From Flavobacteriaceae bacterium (GTDB taxonomy: Bacteria; Bacteroidota; Bacteroidia; Flavobacteriales; Flavobacteriaceae), in assembly GCA_023257625.1 (NCBI GenBank), contig JALRBW010000049.1, forward strand, positions 1-62,372: DNA of 62,372 bases, in the 5' to 3' direction. Positions within the stretch are counted from its first letter, which is position 1. The number at the start of each line of letters is the position of its first letter. The notes beneath the pieces are model-generated. The model worked only from the letters and a program-made list of their open reading frames with translations. It was not told where the DNA came from and did no database searches. Below are positions 44,927 to 53,253 of the stretch, in pieces. The translations under genes and the position numbers were made by a program.

Positions 44927-45362
44927 TTGAAATTTGTTTCACGTGGAACATTTTAATAAAAGCGTTTTCTTTTTTTCTCATCTCAATTTTTTGTTTATCC
45001 GTTTTGTCATTCCACCCCATGCAATGCAAAGGCCCATGCGAAATTATCCTAAGCGTCTCATTTTCAACACTTTCGCCGGTTTCTTTAGCTGAGTTTTGAA
45101 TCGCCCAATAGGAGATGTAAAATTCTGCTTCTAATTCTTGCTCTTTAGAATAATCAAAAGTGATGATATCTGTATGAGTATCGTGATTTAAATACTTTTT
45201 ATTCATTTCCAAAAGAGATTCTTTAGAGACAAAATTATATTGAAGCCGTTTGTATTGATAGCCTTGTTCATGAATAAAATCATGAAGAGTGGCTATTAGT
45301 CTTAATAGCTCTATACATTTCGGTAAATCAACAAAAGTTATTATCGCTTTTATTTTTTGCAA
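44919..45362 (-). CDS. ybeY: Endoribonuclease YbeY (rRNA maturation factor)
   Basis: A zinc endoribonuclease of 16S rRNA maturation. The core is clear: NKKYLNHDTHTDIITFDY and the zinc-binding RIISHGPLHCMGWNDKT (HGxLHxxGxD variant). No ATG lies near the expected N-terminus. The frame runs back to a GTG at 45449 inside gltX; TTG 45362 is the nearest conventional start and gives 147 residues. Homologues usually begin MI-x-F, which would align with an ATA codon at 45344. The C-terminal residues FHVKQ are encoded by a parS site. Confidence 0.85.
   Translation of the reverse strand: MQKIKAIITFVDLPKCIELLRLIATLHDFIHEQGYQYKRLQYNFVSKESLLEMNKKYLNHDTHTDIITFDYSKEQELEAEFYISYWAIQNSAKETGESVENETLRIISHGPLHCMGWNDKTDKQKIEMRKKENAFIKMFHVKQISNV
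44935..44950. other. parS site (ParB-binding centromere), copy 2, inside ybeY
   Basis: On the plus strand TGTTTCACGTGGAACA, whose reverse complement is the exact consensus TGTTCCACGTGAAACA. It lies 8 bp upstream of the mnmG start and is read in frame as part of the YbeY C-terminus (M-F-H-V-K-Q). It is inverted relative to the copy at 43033, about 1.9 kb away. Confidence 0.88.
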
Positions 45363-45390
45363 ATATAACGGTTTTGAAACCTGAATTATA

Positions 45391-45418
45391 TTGATTCGCC
45401 AAGAAGCGCTTATCTTTG
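45391..45418 (+). promoter_or_regulatory. Putative promoter of gltX
   Basis: TTG (45391-45393), a 17-nt spacer and TATCTTTG (45411-45418) match the Bacteroidota consensus. The ATG at 45428 follows 9 nt after the box. This placement also argues against the TTG at 45416 as the gltX start. Confidence 0.62.
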
Positions 45419-45427
45419 ACGAAAAAA

Positions 45428-46912
45428 ATGGAGCGCGTACGATTTGCACCTAGCCCCACAGGGCCTTTACATATTGGAGGTTTACGAACTGCCATATTCA
45501 ACTATCTATATGCGCGCAAACATAAAGGGGCGTTTATTTTAAGAGTAGAAGATACGGATCTAAATCGTTATGTAGAAGGAAGCGAAAGATACATTCAAGA
45601 GTCCCTGGAATGGTGTGGAATGGTTCCTGATGAAGGTCCTTTCAACGGTGGATCTCTAGGACCATATCGTCAAAGTGAGAGAAAATCTATCTACCTTGAA
45701 TATATTCAAATTTTGTTAGCTAAAGGAAAAGCATATTACGCGTTTGATTCTACAGATGAATTATCTGCGGCTAGAAGTCTTGCGGAACTTCAAGGAGAAA
45801 CTTTTCGTTATGGTGCGCACAACCGTGCAAACTTTGTGAACAGTCTAACTTTAAATGAGAATGAAATTGAAGAAAGAAAAAAGGGGGATTACGTTATACG
45901 TTTGAAGGTTGATCCTGGAGCTATAATTTCTGTTTTTGATGAAGTTAGAGGAACAGTTTCTGTAGCAACTGATGAATTGGATGATAAGGTCTTGATGAAA
46001 AGTGATGGAATGCCTACTTATCACTTTGCTAATGTAGTAGATGATTATTTGATGAAAATAACGTGTGTTATTCGAGGAGAGGAGTGGTTACCTTCATTGC
46101 CCCACCATCAATTATTATATAACGCTTTTGATTGGAAGTCTCCAAAATTTATGCATCTTCCTTTAATTTTAAAGCCTAATGGAAAAGGGAAATTGTCTAA
46201 AAGAGATGGTGATAAAGATGGGTTTCCAGTATTTCCTTTACAATGGAAAGACAATGTTGGTTTTAAAGAAAAAGGATTCCTTCCTGAAAGTATGGTAAAT
46301 TATTTGGTATTATTGGGTTGGAATAGTGGCAAAGAGGATGAATTCTTTACTCTTTCCGAGCTAGAGGGGCTGTTTTCGGTATCAGGTGTTCAAAAGGGTG
46401 GGGCGCGTTTTGATTATGAAAAAGCGCGGTGGATAAATCATCAACACCTGCTTAAAAAAACACCTCAAGAACTTTTAACGTTAGAGGCTTTTAAATTGGC
46501 TTTAAATAATTTTTCGTTCGATCAAAAGTTTAAAATAGCCACTATTATCAAAGATCGACTTTACACTTTAGATGATATTCAAGAGGAAGTTAAAATATTC
46601 AATACGCCATATCCTTTTGATAATGATGCTATTGAAAAATTACTGCCAAAAAATCCTCTACAAGTGTTACAAAAAGCTGAAAGTATTTTAAACTCTGGGG
46701 AGCATACAGTTGCTTTAAAAGAGACTCTTTTGGATTGGGCAAAAAAGCAATCTATAAGTGTTGGCGTGTTGATGCAGTCTCTACGAATTGCTTTGGTGGG
46801 TAAGCTCACTGGGCCTGATTTATTTGACATTATTGAAATCTTGGGAAATTCGGTATCTTTATTAAGAATTAAAAACGCAATTTCTTACATTAACCTTAAA
46901 CAAAAATCATGA
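45428..46912 (+). CDS. gltX: Glutamyl-tRNA synthetase
   Basis: A 494-residue class I synthetase starting MERVRFAPSPTGPLHIGGLRTAIFNYL (HIGH-like motif 15-18). It has RVEDTDLNRYVEGS, the tRNA-contact core VIRGEEWLPSLPHHQLLY and the KMSKS variant KGKLSKRDGD. No separate glutamyl-queuosine features are seen. It overlaps the SPFH gene (ATGA at 46909-46912). An in-frame TTG four codons earlier lies within the promoter box and is unlikely to be the start. Confidence 0.96.
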   Translation: MERVRFAPSPTGPLHIGGLRTAIFNYLYARKHKGAFILRVEDTDLNRYVEGSERYIQESLEWCGMVPDEGPFNGGSLGPYRQSERKSIYLEYIQILLAKGKAYYAFDSTDELSAARSLAELQGETFRYGAHNRANFVNSLTLNENEIEERKKGDYVIRLKVDPGAIISVFDEVRGTVSVATDELDDKVLMKSDGMPTYHFANVVDDYLMKITCVIRGEEWLPSLPHHQLLYNAFDWKSPKFMHLPLILKPNGKGKLSKRDGDKDGFPVFPLQWKDNVGFKEKGFLPESMVNYLVLLGWNSGKEDEFFTLSELEGLFSVSGVQKGGARFDYEKARWINHQHLLKKTPQELLTLEAFKLALNNFSFDQKFKIATIIKDRLYTLDDIQEEVKIFNTPYPFDNDAIEKLLPKNPLQVLQKAESILNSGEHTVALKETLLDWAKKQSISVGVLMQSLRIALVGKLTGPDLFDIIEILGNSVSLLRIKNAISYINLKQKS

Positions 46913-47871
46913 GTATACTCCCCTATTTCTTGTTTGGACTCACTGTCTTTTTAATCCTTTCGGGTTTATTTATTGTTAAACAACAAACGGCCGCTATTAT
47001 TGAACGGTTTGGTAAGTTTATTGCAATTCGGCAATCGGGCTTGCATTTAAAAATCCCCTTGATTGATAAAATCGCAGGGCGAATCAGTTTGCGTATTCTT
47101 CAACTAGATGTAATCGTTGAAACAAAAACGAAAGATGATGTTTTTGTCAAATTAAAAGTTTCTGTTCAATATAAAGTAGTTCAAGAAAAGGTATATGATG
47201 CCTTCTATAAACTTGATTATCCTCAAGATCAGATAACATCCTACGTTTTTGATGTTGTAAGGGCGGTTGTTCCAAAAATGAAATTAGACGATGTATTCGA
47301 AAAAAAGGATGATATAGCAAACGCTGTTAAAGGAGAGTTAAATGATGCGATGATTAATTACGGATATGATATTATTAAAGCATTAGTTACTGATATTGAT
47401 CCTGATGCAGAAGTTAAAGCTGCAATGAACCGTATTAATGCGGCAGAAAGAAAAAAAGTTGCTGCACAATATGATGGAGATGCTGAGCGCATTTTTATCG
47501 TCGAAAAAGCAAAAGCAGAAGCAGAAAGTAAACGCTTACAAGGACAAGGTATAGCAGATCAAAGAAGGGAAATTGCTAGAGGGCTTGAAGATTCGGTTGA
47601 TGTGTTAAACAATGTTGGAATTAATTCACAAGAGGCATCTGCATTAATTGTAGTAACACAACATTACGATACGCTACAATCAATTGGTGAGTCAACAAAC
47701 AGTAATTTGATTTTACTGCCTAATTCGCCACAAGCTGGGAGTGACATGTTAAACAATATGGTTGCTTCTTTTACGGCAAGTAATCAAATTGGTGAAGCAA
47801 TGAAAGCCCAAAATCAAAAATTAAAGGGCGCTGTTACCAAAAAGCAAGCTAAAAAAGGAACTACTGATTAA
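46909..47871 (+). CDS. SPFH/band 7 (stomatin-like) membrane protein
   Basis: A 320-residue protein with one N-terminal membrane helix (about 4-24) and an SPFH domain beginning QQTAAIIERFGKFIAIRQSGLHLKIPLIDKI, followed by a helical, Ala/Glu-rich coiled coil (about 175-235, INAAERKKVAAQYDGDAERIF). It oligomerises on membranes and is often linked to quality control or raft-like domains. Cotranslated with gltX by a 4-bp overlap; the stop is shared with glnS in TTAA. Confidence 0.88.
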   Translation: MSILPYFLFGLTVFLILSGLFIVKQQTAAIIERFGKFIAIRQSGLHLKIPLIDKIAGRISLRILQLDVIVETKTKDDVFVKLKVSVQYKVVQEKVYDAFYKLDYPQDQITSYVFDVVRAVVPKMKLDDVFEKKDDIANAVKGELNDAMINYGYDIIKALVTDIDPDAEVKAAMNRINAAERKKVAAQYDGDAERIFIVEKAKAEAESKRLQGQGIADQRREIARGLEDSVDVLNNVGINSQEASALIVVTQHYDTLQSIGESTNSNLILLPNSPQAGSDMLNNMVASFTASNQIGEAMKAQNQKLKGAVTKKQAKKGTTD

Positions 47872-49538
47872 GGGTTTTGCTTAGCCCATGTGTCTTTAAG
47901 GCCAACGGTTTTATTAAATATCATCTTTTCAGCTGAAGAATCTGTGTCAACAGCAAAATAGCCTATTCGCTGAAATTGGTATCGGTCTCCTGGGGATGCT
48001 TTTTTAACGCTTGGTTCTGCGAATCCGGTTATTATTTTTAAAGAATTTGGATTTAAATACGATTTGAAATCTACCGCTTTGTCCTGATCGGGCGCTTCTT
48101 CTTGAAAAAGCCTGTCATATAAACGAACCTCTATGGGTAGGGCTTCTTTTTGATTAACCCAATGAAGCGTCCCTTTTACTTTGCGTTTACTTTCTTCTGT
48201 TCCACTTCCGCTTCGACTATCTGGGTCATAGGAACATAAAATTTCAATAATATTTCCTTGTTCATCCTTAACTACAGACTCCGCTTTGATAATGTAAGCG
48301 TTTTTTAAACGAACCTCATTCCCAATAGATAATCTAAAAAATTTTCTGTTGGCCTCTTCTTTAAAATCCTCTCTTTCAATATAAAGATATTTAGAGAATT
48401 GTAGCGAACGGTTTCCAAGCTGAGGCTGTTCTGGATTAATTTCTCCCTCTAGCGTCTCTGTATAATCATTTGGATAGTTTGTAAGGGTCAATTTAACTGG
48501 ATCTAATACAGCCATTATTCGAGGGGCTGAAAAATTTAAATCTTCTCTGACACAATGTTCAAGTAAAGAAAGGTCAATTACGTTATCTCTTTTAGCTACT
48601 CCGGCTGTTTCTACAAAAGTGCGTAATGCTTTTGGAGTATACCCTCTCCGCCGTAACCCTGCAATTGTTGGCATTCTAGGGTCGTCCCATCCATTTACAT
48701 GTCCACCATCTATTAATTCCATTAATTTTCTTTTGCTAGTAACGGTATAGGAAAGGTTCATTCTAGCAAATTCTCGTTGTTTTGGACGTAACGTTTCTAA
48801 GGGACTTAGTGCATCTAAAAACCAATCGTAAAGATCGCGATGGGGTTTGAACTCTAACGAACATAGTGAATGTGAAATGTGTTCTAAAAAATCTGATTGC
48901 CCATGTGTCCAATCATAAAGCGGGTAAATACACCATTGGTTACCAGTTCTGTGGTGAGATTTATATAGAATTCTATACATCACTGGGTCGCGAAGTAACA
49001 TATTGGAAGCTGTCATGTCAATTTTTGCACGTAATACATGAGTTCCTTCTGGGTGCTTCCCATCGCGCATTTCAATAAATAAGTTTTTGTTCTCTAATAT
49101 CGATCGATTTCTAAACGGACTGTTGATGCCAGGCGATGTGGGGGTTCCTTTTTGATTTGCAATGTCTTCTGATGATTGTGAATCAACATAAGCAAGTCCT
49201 TTATCGATTAATAAATGAGCCCATTTATATAGTTGTTCAAAATAATCTGAGGCATAACATTCATTATCCCAATGGTAGCCAAGCCAAGTAATGTTTTCTT
49301 TTATAGCGTCTACATACTGTTGTTCTTCTTTAGCGGGATTAGTGTCGTCAAATCGCAGGTTTACAGGTGCTTTGTACCGCTGCCCAAGGTTAAAATTGAT
49401 ACAAATCGCTTTAACATGACCAATATGAAGGTATCCGTTGGGTTCGGGGGGAAAGCGAAATCGTAATTGTTGGGGAGAAAAACCATGTTTTATTTCTTCT
49501 TCAATAAGATGCTCAATAAAATGCAAAGGGCGATCCAT
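47868..49538 (-). CDS. glnS: Glutaminyl-tRNA synthetase
   Basis: A 556-residue class I enzyme: RFPPEPNGYLHIGHVKAICINF (HIGH at 38-41), RFDDTNPAKEEQQYVDAI, the GlnRS-type YPLYDWTHGQSDFLEHISHSLCSLEF and the KMSKS-like VTSKRKL. Anticodon-binding beta-barrels follow (about 340-556). Its presence suggests direct charging of tRNA-Gln rather than the Gat amidotransferase route. Convergent with the SPFH gene. Confidence 0.95.
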   Translation of the reverse strand: MDRPLHFIEHLIEEEIKHGFSPQQLRFRFPPEPNGYLHIGHVKAICINFNLGQRYKAPVNLRFDDTNPAKEEQQYVDAIKENITWLGYHWDNECYASDYFEQLYKWAHLLIDKGLAYVDSQSSEDIANQKGTPTSPGINSPFRNRSILENKNLFIEMRDGKHPEGTHVLRAKIDMTASNMLLRDPVMYRILYKSHHRTGNQWCIYPLYDWTHGQSDFLEHISHSLCSLEFKPHRDLYDWFLDALSPLETLRPKQREFARMNLSYTVTSKRKLMELIDGGHVNGWDDPRMPTIAGLRRRGYTPKALRTFVETAGVAKRDNVIDLSLLEHCVREDLNFSAPRIMAVLDPVKLTLTNYPNDYTETLEGEINPEQPQLGNRSLQFSKYLYIEREDFKEEANRKFFRLSIGNEVRLKNAYIIKAESVVKDEQGNIIEILCSYDPDSRSGSGTEESKRKVKGTLHWVNQKEALPIEVRLYDRLFQEEAPDQDKAVDFKSYLNPNSLKIITGFAEPSVKKASPGDRYQFQRIGYFAVDTDSSAEKMIFNKTVGLKDTWAKQNP

Positions 49539-49621
49539 AGCGCTTTTTTAATTTGTGTAAAGATAAGCATTGAGAATGATGAACCGAAAGAAGAAAACAG
49601 TGATTATATTTACGCATAATT

Positions 49622-49996
49622 ATGGGAAAAATTTTTTTAAAAAATATTCGTCTTTATGCCTATCATGGATGCATGGATGAAGAGGAAAAAATAGGGAGTG
49701 ATTACATCATTAATCTATCGGTATCAACTGATTTAGATCCGTCGTCTAAAAGTGATAGGTTATTGGATACGGTAGATTATGTAGCATTACACAACATTGT
49801 AAAAGATGAAATGAAAGTACGCTCAAAACTTTTAGAGCACGTTGCACAACGTATATTATTACGTGTTATTAAAGAACATCGCGCTGTAAAAAAAGCCGAT
49901 GTAATGGTTTCTAAGTGCAATCCGCCTATTGGTGGAAACGTAGAGGAGGTGGTTGTAAAAAGAGCCTTAAAAAGATCTGCTTTAGATTTAGATTAA
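49622..49996 (+). CDS. folB: Dihydroneopterin aldolase
   Basis: A 124-residue protein: FLKNIRLYAYHGCMDEEEKIGSDYIINLSVSTD (active-site Glu and Tyr region), DTVDYVALHNIVKDEM, LLEHVAQRILLRVI and a terminal KCNPPIGGNVEEVVV that supplies the conserved Lys. It cleaves dihydroneopterin to 6-hydroxymethyldihydropterin in folate synthesis. A TATATTTA -7-like box lies at 49605-49612. tRNA-Cys follows after 19 bp. Confidence 0.93.
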   Translation: MGKIFLKNIRLYAYHGCMDEEEKIGSDYIINLSVSTDLDPSSKSDRLLDTVDYVALHNIVKDEMKVRSKLLEHVAQRILLRVIKEHRAVKKADVMVSKCNPPIGGNVEEVVVKRALKRSALDLD

Positions 49997-50001
49997 AGTC
50001 G

Positions 50002-50009
50002 TATTTTTG
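50002..50009 (+). promoter_or_regulatory. -7 promoter box of tRNA-Cys
   Basis: TATTTTTG matches TAnnTTTG and ends 6 nt before the mature tRNA 5' end, just after the folB stop. This gives the tRNA its own start, although readthrough from folB is possible. Confidence 0.5.
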
Positions 50010-50015
50010 ACGCAT

Positions 50016-50086
50016 GGCATCGTGGCCGAGTGGCTAGGCAGAGCTCTGCAAAAGCTTGTACAGCGGTTCGAATCCGCTCGATGCCT
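50016..50086 (+). tRNA. tRNA-Cys (GCA)
   Basis: A full cloverleaf can be folded: acceptor GGCATCG/CGATGCC (50016-50022 with 50079-50085) plus discriminator T, D arm GCC/GGC, anticodon arm GAGCT-CTGCAAA-AGCTT giving anticodon GCA, and T arm GCGG-TTCGAAT-CCGC. CCA is not encoded. It ends exactly where the convergent GIN-domain gene ends. It is the only tRNA gene I find in the window. Confidence 0.95.
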
Positions 50087-50776
50087 CTATTTTTTTTCGT
50101 AATAAATTTTTCCTCCCAAGCTTTTTTGTGTTGTTTTAATCTCTGGATTAGAATATATACGTAGCACACTTCCTCCAAGAACAAGAGCATCAATTCTACT
50201 TTCTGGCGAAACGTAAGCGTATCCTCCGCCTATTAAATGGATTTTAGCTTGAGGTAAAATCATTTCTTCTAGTTCGCAACTTGATCCTGTTGTTCCTTTA
50301 AGAAAAAGAGTGCTTGTGGTCCCTTCTAACACTATTCGCCCGCCTAAAGAAGCATACAAATCTATATGATCTGTTTGTAAAGAAAGGTTAATTTGGCTAT
50401 TGTTTTTTGCAACTAGGGAAGTTGTTGTCTGTCTTAATATTTGTGGTGAGGAAATGCGCGCACCTTGAAGCGCTTCAATCCTCTTTAGTGTTCTTGTAAA
50501 ATACAAATCTATTTTAGTTTTCCCAGGATTTAATATATTTTCAGATTCAAGTTTAATTCGCAAAGTATTATTTTTCATTGATAAAATAACCGCATCTTTA
50601 TTTTCGCCAGTAATTATCGCCTTGTTGCTTTCTGAAGGAATAAGGTTTAATTCAATTTTTGAAAACACTTTTATTCCCTCAAATGGTCCTGTGGTTAAAG
50701 TCCTCTTATCTGAATCTTGCCCTTGCAGTATATAAAATGTAAATAACAAGAAATAAAGACTTTTATAATTCTTCAT
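50087..50776 (-). CDS. Head GIN domain (DUF2807) putative auto-transporter adhesin-like protein
   Basis: About 229 residues from ATG 50776 (MKNYKSLYFLLFTFYILQG, a signal peptide). An upstream frame to 50812 lies inside rnr. The body is made of short beta-repeats (GPFEGIKVFSKIELNLIPSE ... GARISSPQ ... ASLGGRIVLEGTTSTLFLKGTTGSSCELEEM) typical of the DUF2807 beta-helix. These are surface or periplasmic proteins of unknown function. It starts 13 bp after the rnr stop, so it is probably in the rnr transcript. Confidence 0.78.
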   Translation of the reverse strand: MKNYKSLYFLLFTFYILQGQDSDKRTLTTGPFEGIKVFSKIELNLIPSESNKAIITGENKDAVILSMKNNTLRIKLESENILNPGKTKIDLYFTRTLKRIEALQGARISSPQILRQTTTSLVAKNNSQINLSLQTDHIDLYASLGGRIVLEGTTSTLFLKGTTGSSCELEEMILPQAKIHLIGGGYAYVSPESRIDALVLGGSVLRIYSNPEIKTTQKSLGGKIYYEKK

Positions 50777-50789
50777 AGCCCACACAAAA

Positions 50790-52940
50790 TTAATCAAGCG
50801 GAATAAAATCAAGAAACCTTTTTGCTACACTCACTTTTTTTACTTTTATTTTAATAGGGTCACCTAATTGATACACTTTTTGTGTTTTTTTCCCTATATA
50901 AGCATGGTGATCTATATCATAAATATAATAATCATCTAAGAGGTCAACTGTTCTAATCATTCCCTCACATTTGTTTTCAGTAATCTCAACGTACAAGCCA
51001 CGATCAGTTACTCCTGAAATAATTCCTTCGAAAACTTGCCCAATTTTATCTTGCATAAAAACCATTTGCATGAATTTAATTGAGTCTCTTTCTGCTTTTG
51101 TGGCAAGTTGTTCTCTTTGAGAAGAATGAATACAAGCCTCATTGAGATAAGATTCACTTTGTCCCGCTTTATTGTTAAGAAATTTTTCTAGAGCACGATG
51201 TACTAATATATCAGGATATCTTCTTATTGGTGATGTAAAATGAGTATAAAAATCAAATGAAAGGCCATAATGACCTATATTATTGGTACTATATTCTGCT
51301 TTTGACATGCTTCTTAAGGCAAGCGTATCAATTAAGTTTTGTTCTCTTTTGCCCTGACTCTGTTTCAGGAGTGTATTTATCTCTTTATGAACATTTTTCC
51401 CTTTTGGATTAAAACGGTAACCAAAACCAGAAACTAATTTTTTTAAGTTAAAAAGTTTCTGAGGATCTGGTTCGTCATGAACCCTATAAACAAAGGGAAT
51501 TTTATTTTCTTTAAAAAGCGTAGCAACCCTTTTATTAGCTAATAACATAAACTCTTCTATCAGTTTATTTGAATCTTTAGCACTTTTAAAGAATACTGAT
51601 TCTGGTTTTTGTTCTTGGTTTAATTGAAAAGCAACTTCTTGACGATCAAAAGATATTGCTCCATTTATCATCCTTTTATTTCTTAACCTTTTTGCAATTG
51701 CATTAAGGGTATCTATAGAAATTTTTACCTCTTGTGGTAAGATATAAGATTTAGACGTGAGTGATACAGATGCATCAACTTCATTTATATTTTTATCAAT
51801 TACATATTGAACCTCTTCATATGAAAAACGATAATCTGAATGAATTACTGTTCTTCCAAACCATTCATTTTTTATTTCTCCTTTATCGTCAAGCAGAAAA
51901 ATTGCTGAAAAGGTAAGTTTATCTTCATTAGGCCGTAAAGAACATAAAGTGTTGGATAGTATTTCTGGAAGCATTGGTACAACTCGATCTACTAAATAAA
52001 CAGAGGTTGCCCTATTATATGCTTCTTGATCTAGTATTGAATTTGGTGTTACATAATGAGATACGTCAGCTATATGAATTCCTACTTCAAAAAGGACGTC
52101 ATTAAGTTTTTCAAAAGAGAGAGCATCATCAAAATCCTTTGCGTTTATAGGATCTATAGTAAAAGTTAGTTTTTGTCTACAATCTTTTCTTCTTTTAATT
52201 TCATTTTCATCAATTTTAGCAGGAAGTAAAACCGCTTCTTTTTCAACTTCATCTGGGAAAGTATACGGAAGGCCGTACTCATGAAGAATCGCGTGTATTT
52301 CTGTTTCTGATGTTCCTGGTACGCCTAATGATTTAATAATTTTTCCGTCAGGGCAGTCATTAAATGGTTTCCAACCATTAAAAATCACAACAACCTTGTC
52401 TCCGTTTTTATATTGTTCTAAATACTGCTTATCTACAAAAAAATCTGTATATACATTACTCCCTTTACAAACAACAAAAGCAAAATCTTTTTGTTTTTCT
52501 AGAATACCAACATATTCTTTAGTGCTTCTTTCAACTATACTTTCTATAATACCAACGAAATTATTCTTTTCATGATGAACACTTACTTCTACAAGATCTC
52601 CATGGAGGGCTTTATTAAGATTTTTTTTTGGAATAATTATTTCTTCATCATAACTCTCTAAATTAACTTTCCCTTTTCCGGTTGGTAAAATACTTAATGT
52701 TGTTTCAAAGGTTTTGGTGAGATTTTGGATATAATGATATTGCCCTTTTTTTTGCTCTCCTATTTTGTTCTTTTTACTAAGAATTGCTAAGGTTTTTATA
52801 ATTGTATTTCTTCCTTTAGTATCATTAATTTCAAGGGCTGAAGCTATTTGTTTATAATTTACAATCGCTTTAGGTTTTGACTTTAAGTAAATGAGAATTT
52901 TTTCTTCTATTCTTTTTCGTTCCTTTTTTTTATTTGACAT
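50790..52940 (-). CDS. rnr: Ribonuclease R
   Basis: A 716-residue 3'-5' exoribonuclease. It has an N-terminal winged helix and cold-shock domains (about 1-220), a catalytic RNB domain with TIDPINAKDFDDALSFE (metal-binding Asp cluster) and GIHIADVSHYV, then HFTSPIRRYPDILVHRAL, and a C-terminal S1 domain (GQVFEGIISGVTDRGLYVEI). It degrades structured RNA. The promoter lies in the AT-rich gap upstream. Confidence 0.96.
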   Translation of the reverse strand: MSNKKKERKRIEEKILIYLKSKPKAIVNYKQIASALEINDTKGRNTIIKTLAILSKKNKIGEQKKGQYHYIQNLTKTFETTLSILPTGKGKVNLESYDEEIIIPKKNLNKALHGDLVEVSVHHEKNNFVGIIESIVERSTKEYVGILEKQKDFAFVVCKGSNVYTDFFVDKQYLEQYKNGDKVVVIFNGWKPFNDCPDGKIIKSLGVPGTSETEIHAILHEYGLPYTFPDEVEKEAVLLPAKIDENEIKRRKDCRQKLTFTIDPINAKDFDDALSFEKLNDVLFEVGIHIADVSHYVTPNSILDQEAYNRATSVYLVDRVVPMLPEILSNTLCSLRPNEDKLTFSAIFLLDDKGEIKNEWFGRTVIHSDYRFSYEEVQYVIDKNINEVDASVSLTSKSYILPQEVKISIDTLNAIAKRLRNKRMINGAISFDRQEVAFQLNQEQKPESVFFKSAKDSNKLIEEFMLLANKRVATLFKENKIPFVYRVHDEPDPQKLFNLKKLVSGFGYRFNPKGKNVHKEINTLLKQSQGKREQNLIDTLALRSMSKAEYSTNNIGHYGLSFDFYTHFTSPIRRYPDILVHRALEKFLNNKAGQSESYLNEACIHSSQREQLATKAERDSIKFMQMVFMQDKIGQVFEGIISGVTDRGLYVEITENKCEGMIRTVDLLDDYYIYDIDHHAYIGKKTQKVYQLGDPIKIKVKKVSVAKRFLDFIPLD

Positions 52941-52957
52941 ATAAATTTTTAACTCAA

Positions 52958-52965
52958 CAAAGGTA
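52958..52965 (-). promoter_or_regulatory. -7 promoter box of rnr
   Basis: Minus-strand TACCTTTG (52965 down to 52958) matches TAnnTTTG, 17 nt from the rnr ATG. It shows that most of the AT-rich gap lies outside the core promoters. Confidence 0.5.
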
Positions 52966-53162
52966 CAACATTACCAATGCTTGTTTATTAACATTATATA
53001 CACCATTATTTATAATCTTTTAAAAAATCTAAAAAATTATGTTTATTATGATAGGCAGTTAATTGTAAGTATAATTTTTGTTTAAAGTTTTTGTTTTCTT
53101 TAAATCTTGTTTTTTATTTTTTAATATATCATGATTATAAACAACATAAAATGTTTATTATC

Positions 53163-53182
53163 AATTATTTATATAAATAATT
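53163..53182. repeat. Perfect 20-bp AT-only palindrome
   Basis: A self-complementary stretch made of AATTATTTAT followed by its reverse complement, entirely A/T, at the middle of the AT-rich gap. It could be a cruciform or unwinding element, or a dimeric-regulator operator. It is not placed as a terminator because it has no GC stem. Confidence 0.7.
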
Positions 53183-53253
53183 AAAGTATGTTAATATATG
53201 TTTTTGTTTATAAAAAAACCAAAAAAAAAAGTGAAAAATGTTTATTTCCTCCA

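Noticed and set aside
45416-45430. TTG at 45416 as the gltX start
   Set aside because: It lies inside the TATCTTTG promoter box; ATG 45428 begins the conserved MERVRFAPSPTG.
53143-53168. Possible dif-like XerCD site around CATAAAATGTTTATTATC
   Set aside because: It resembles the Escherichia coli dif core only loosely and the halves do not align with an 11-6-11 layout. I do not know a firm flavobacterial consensus.
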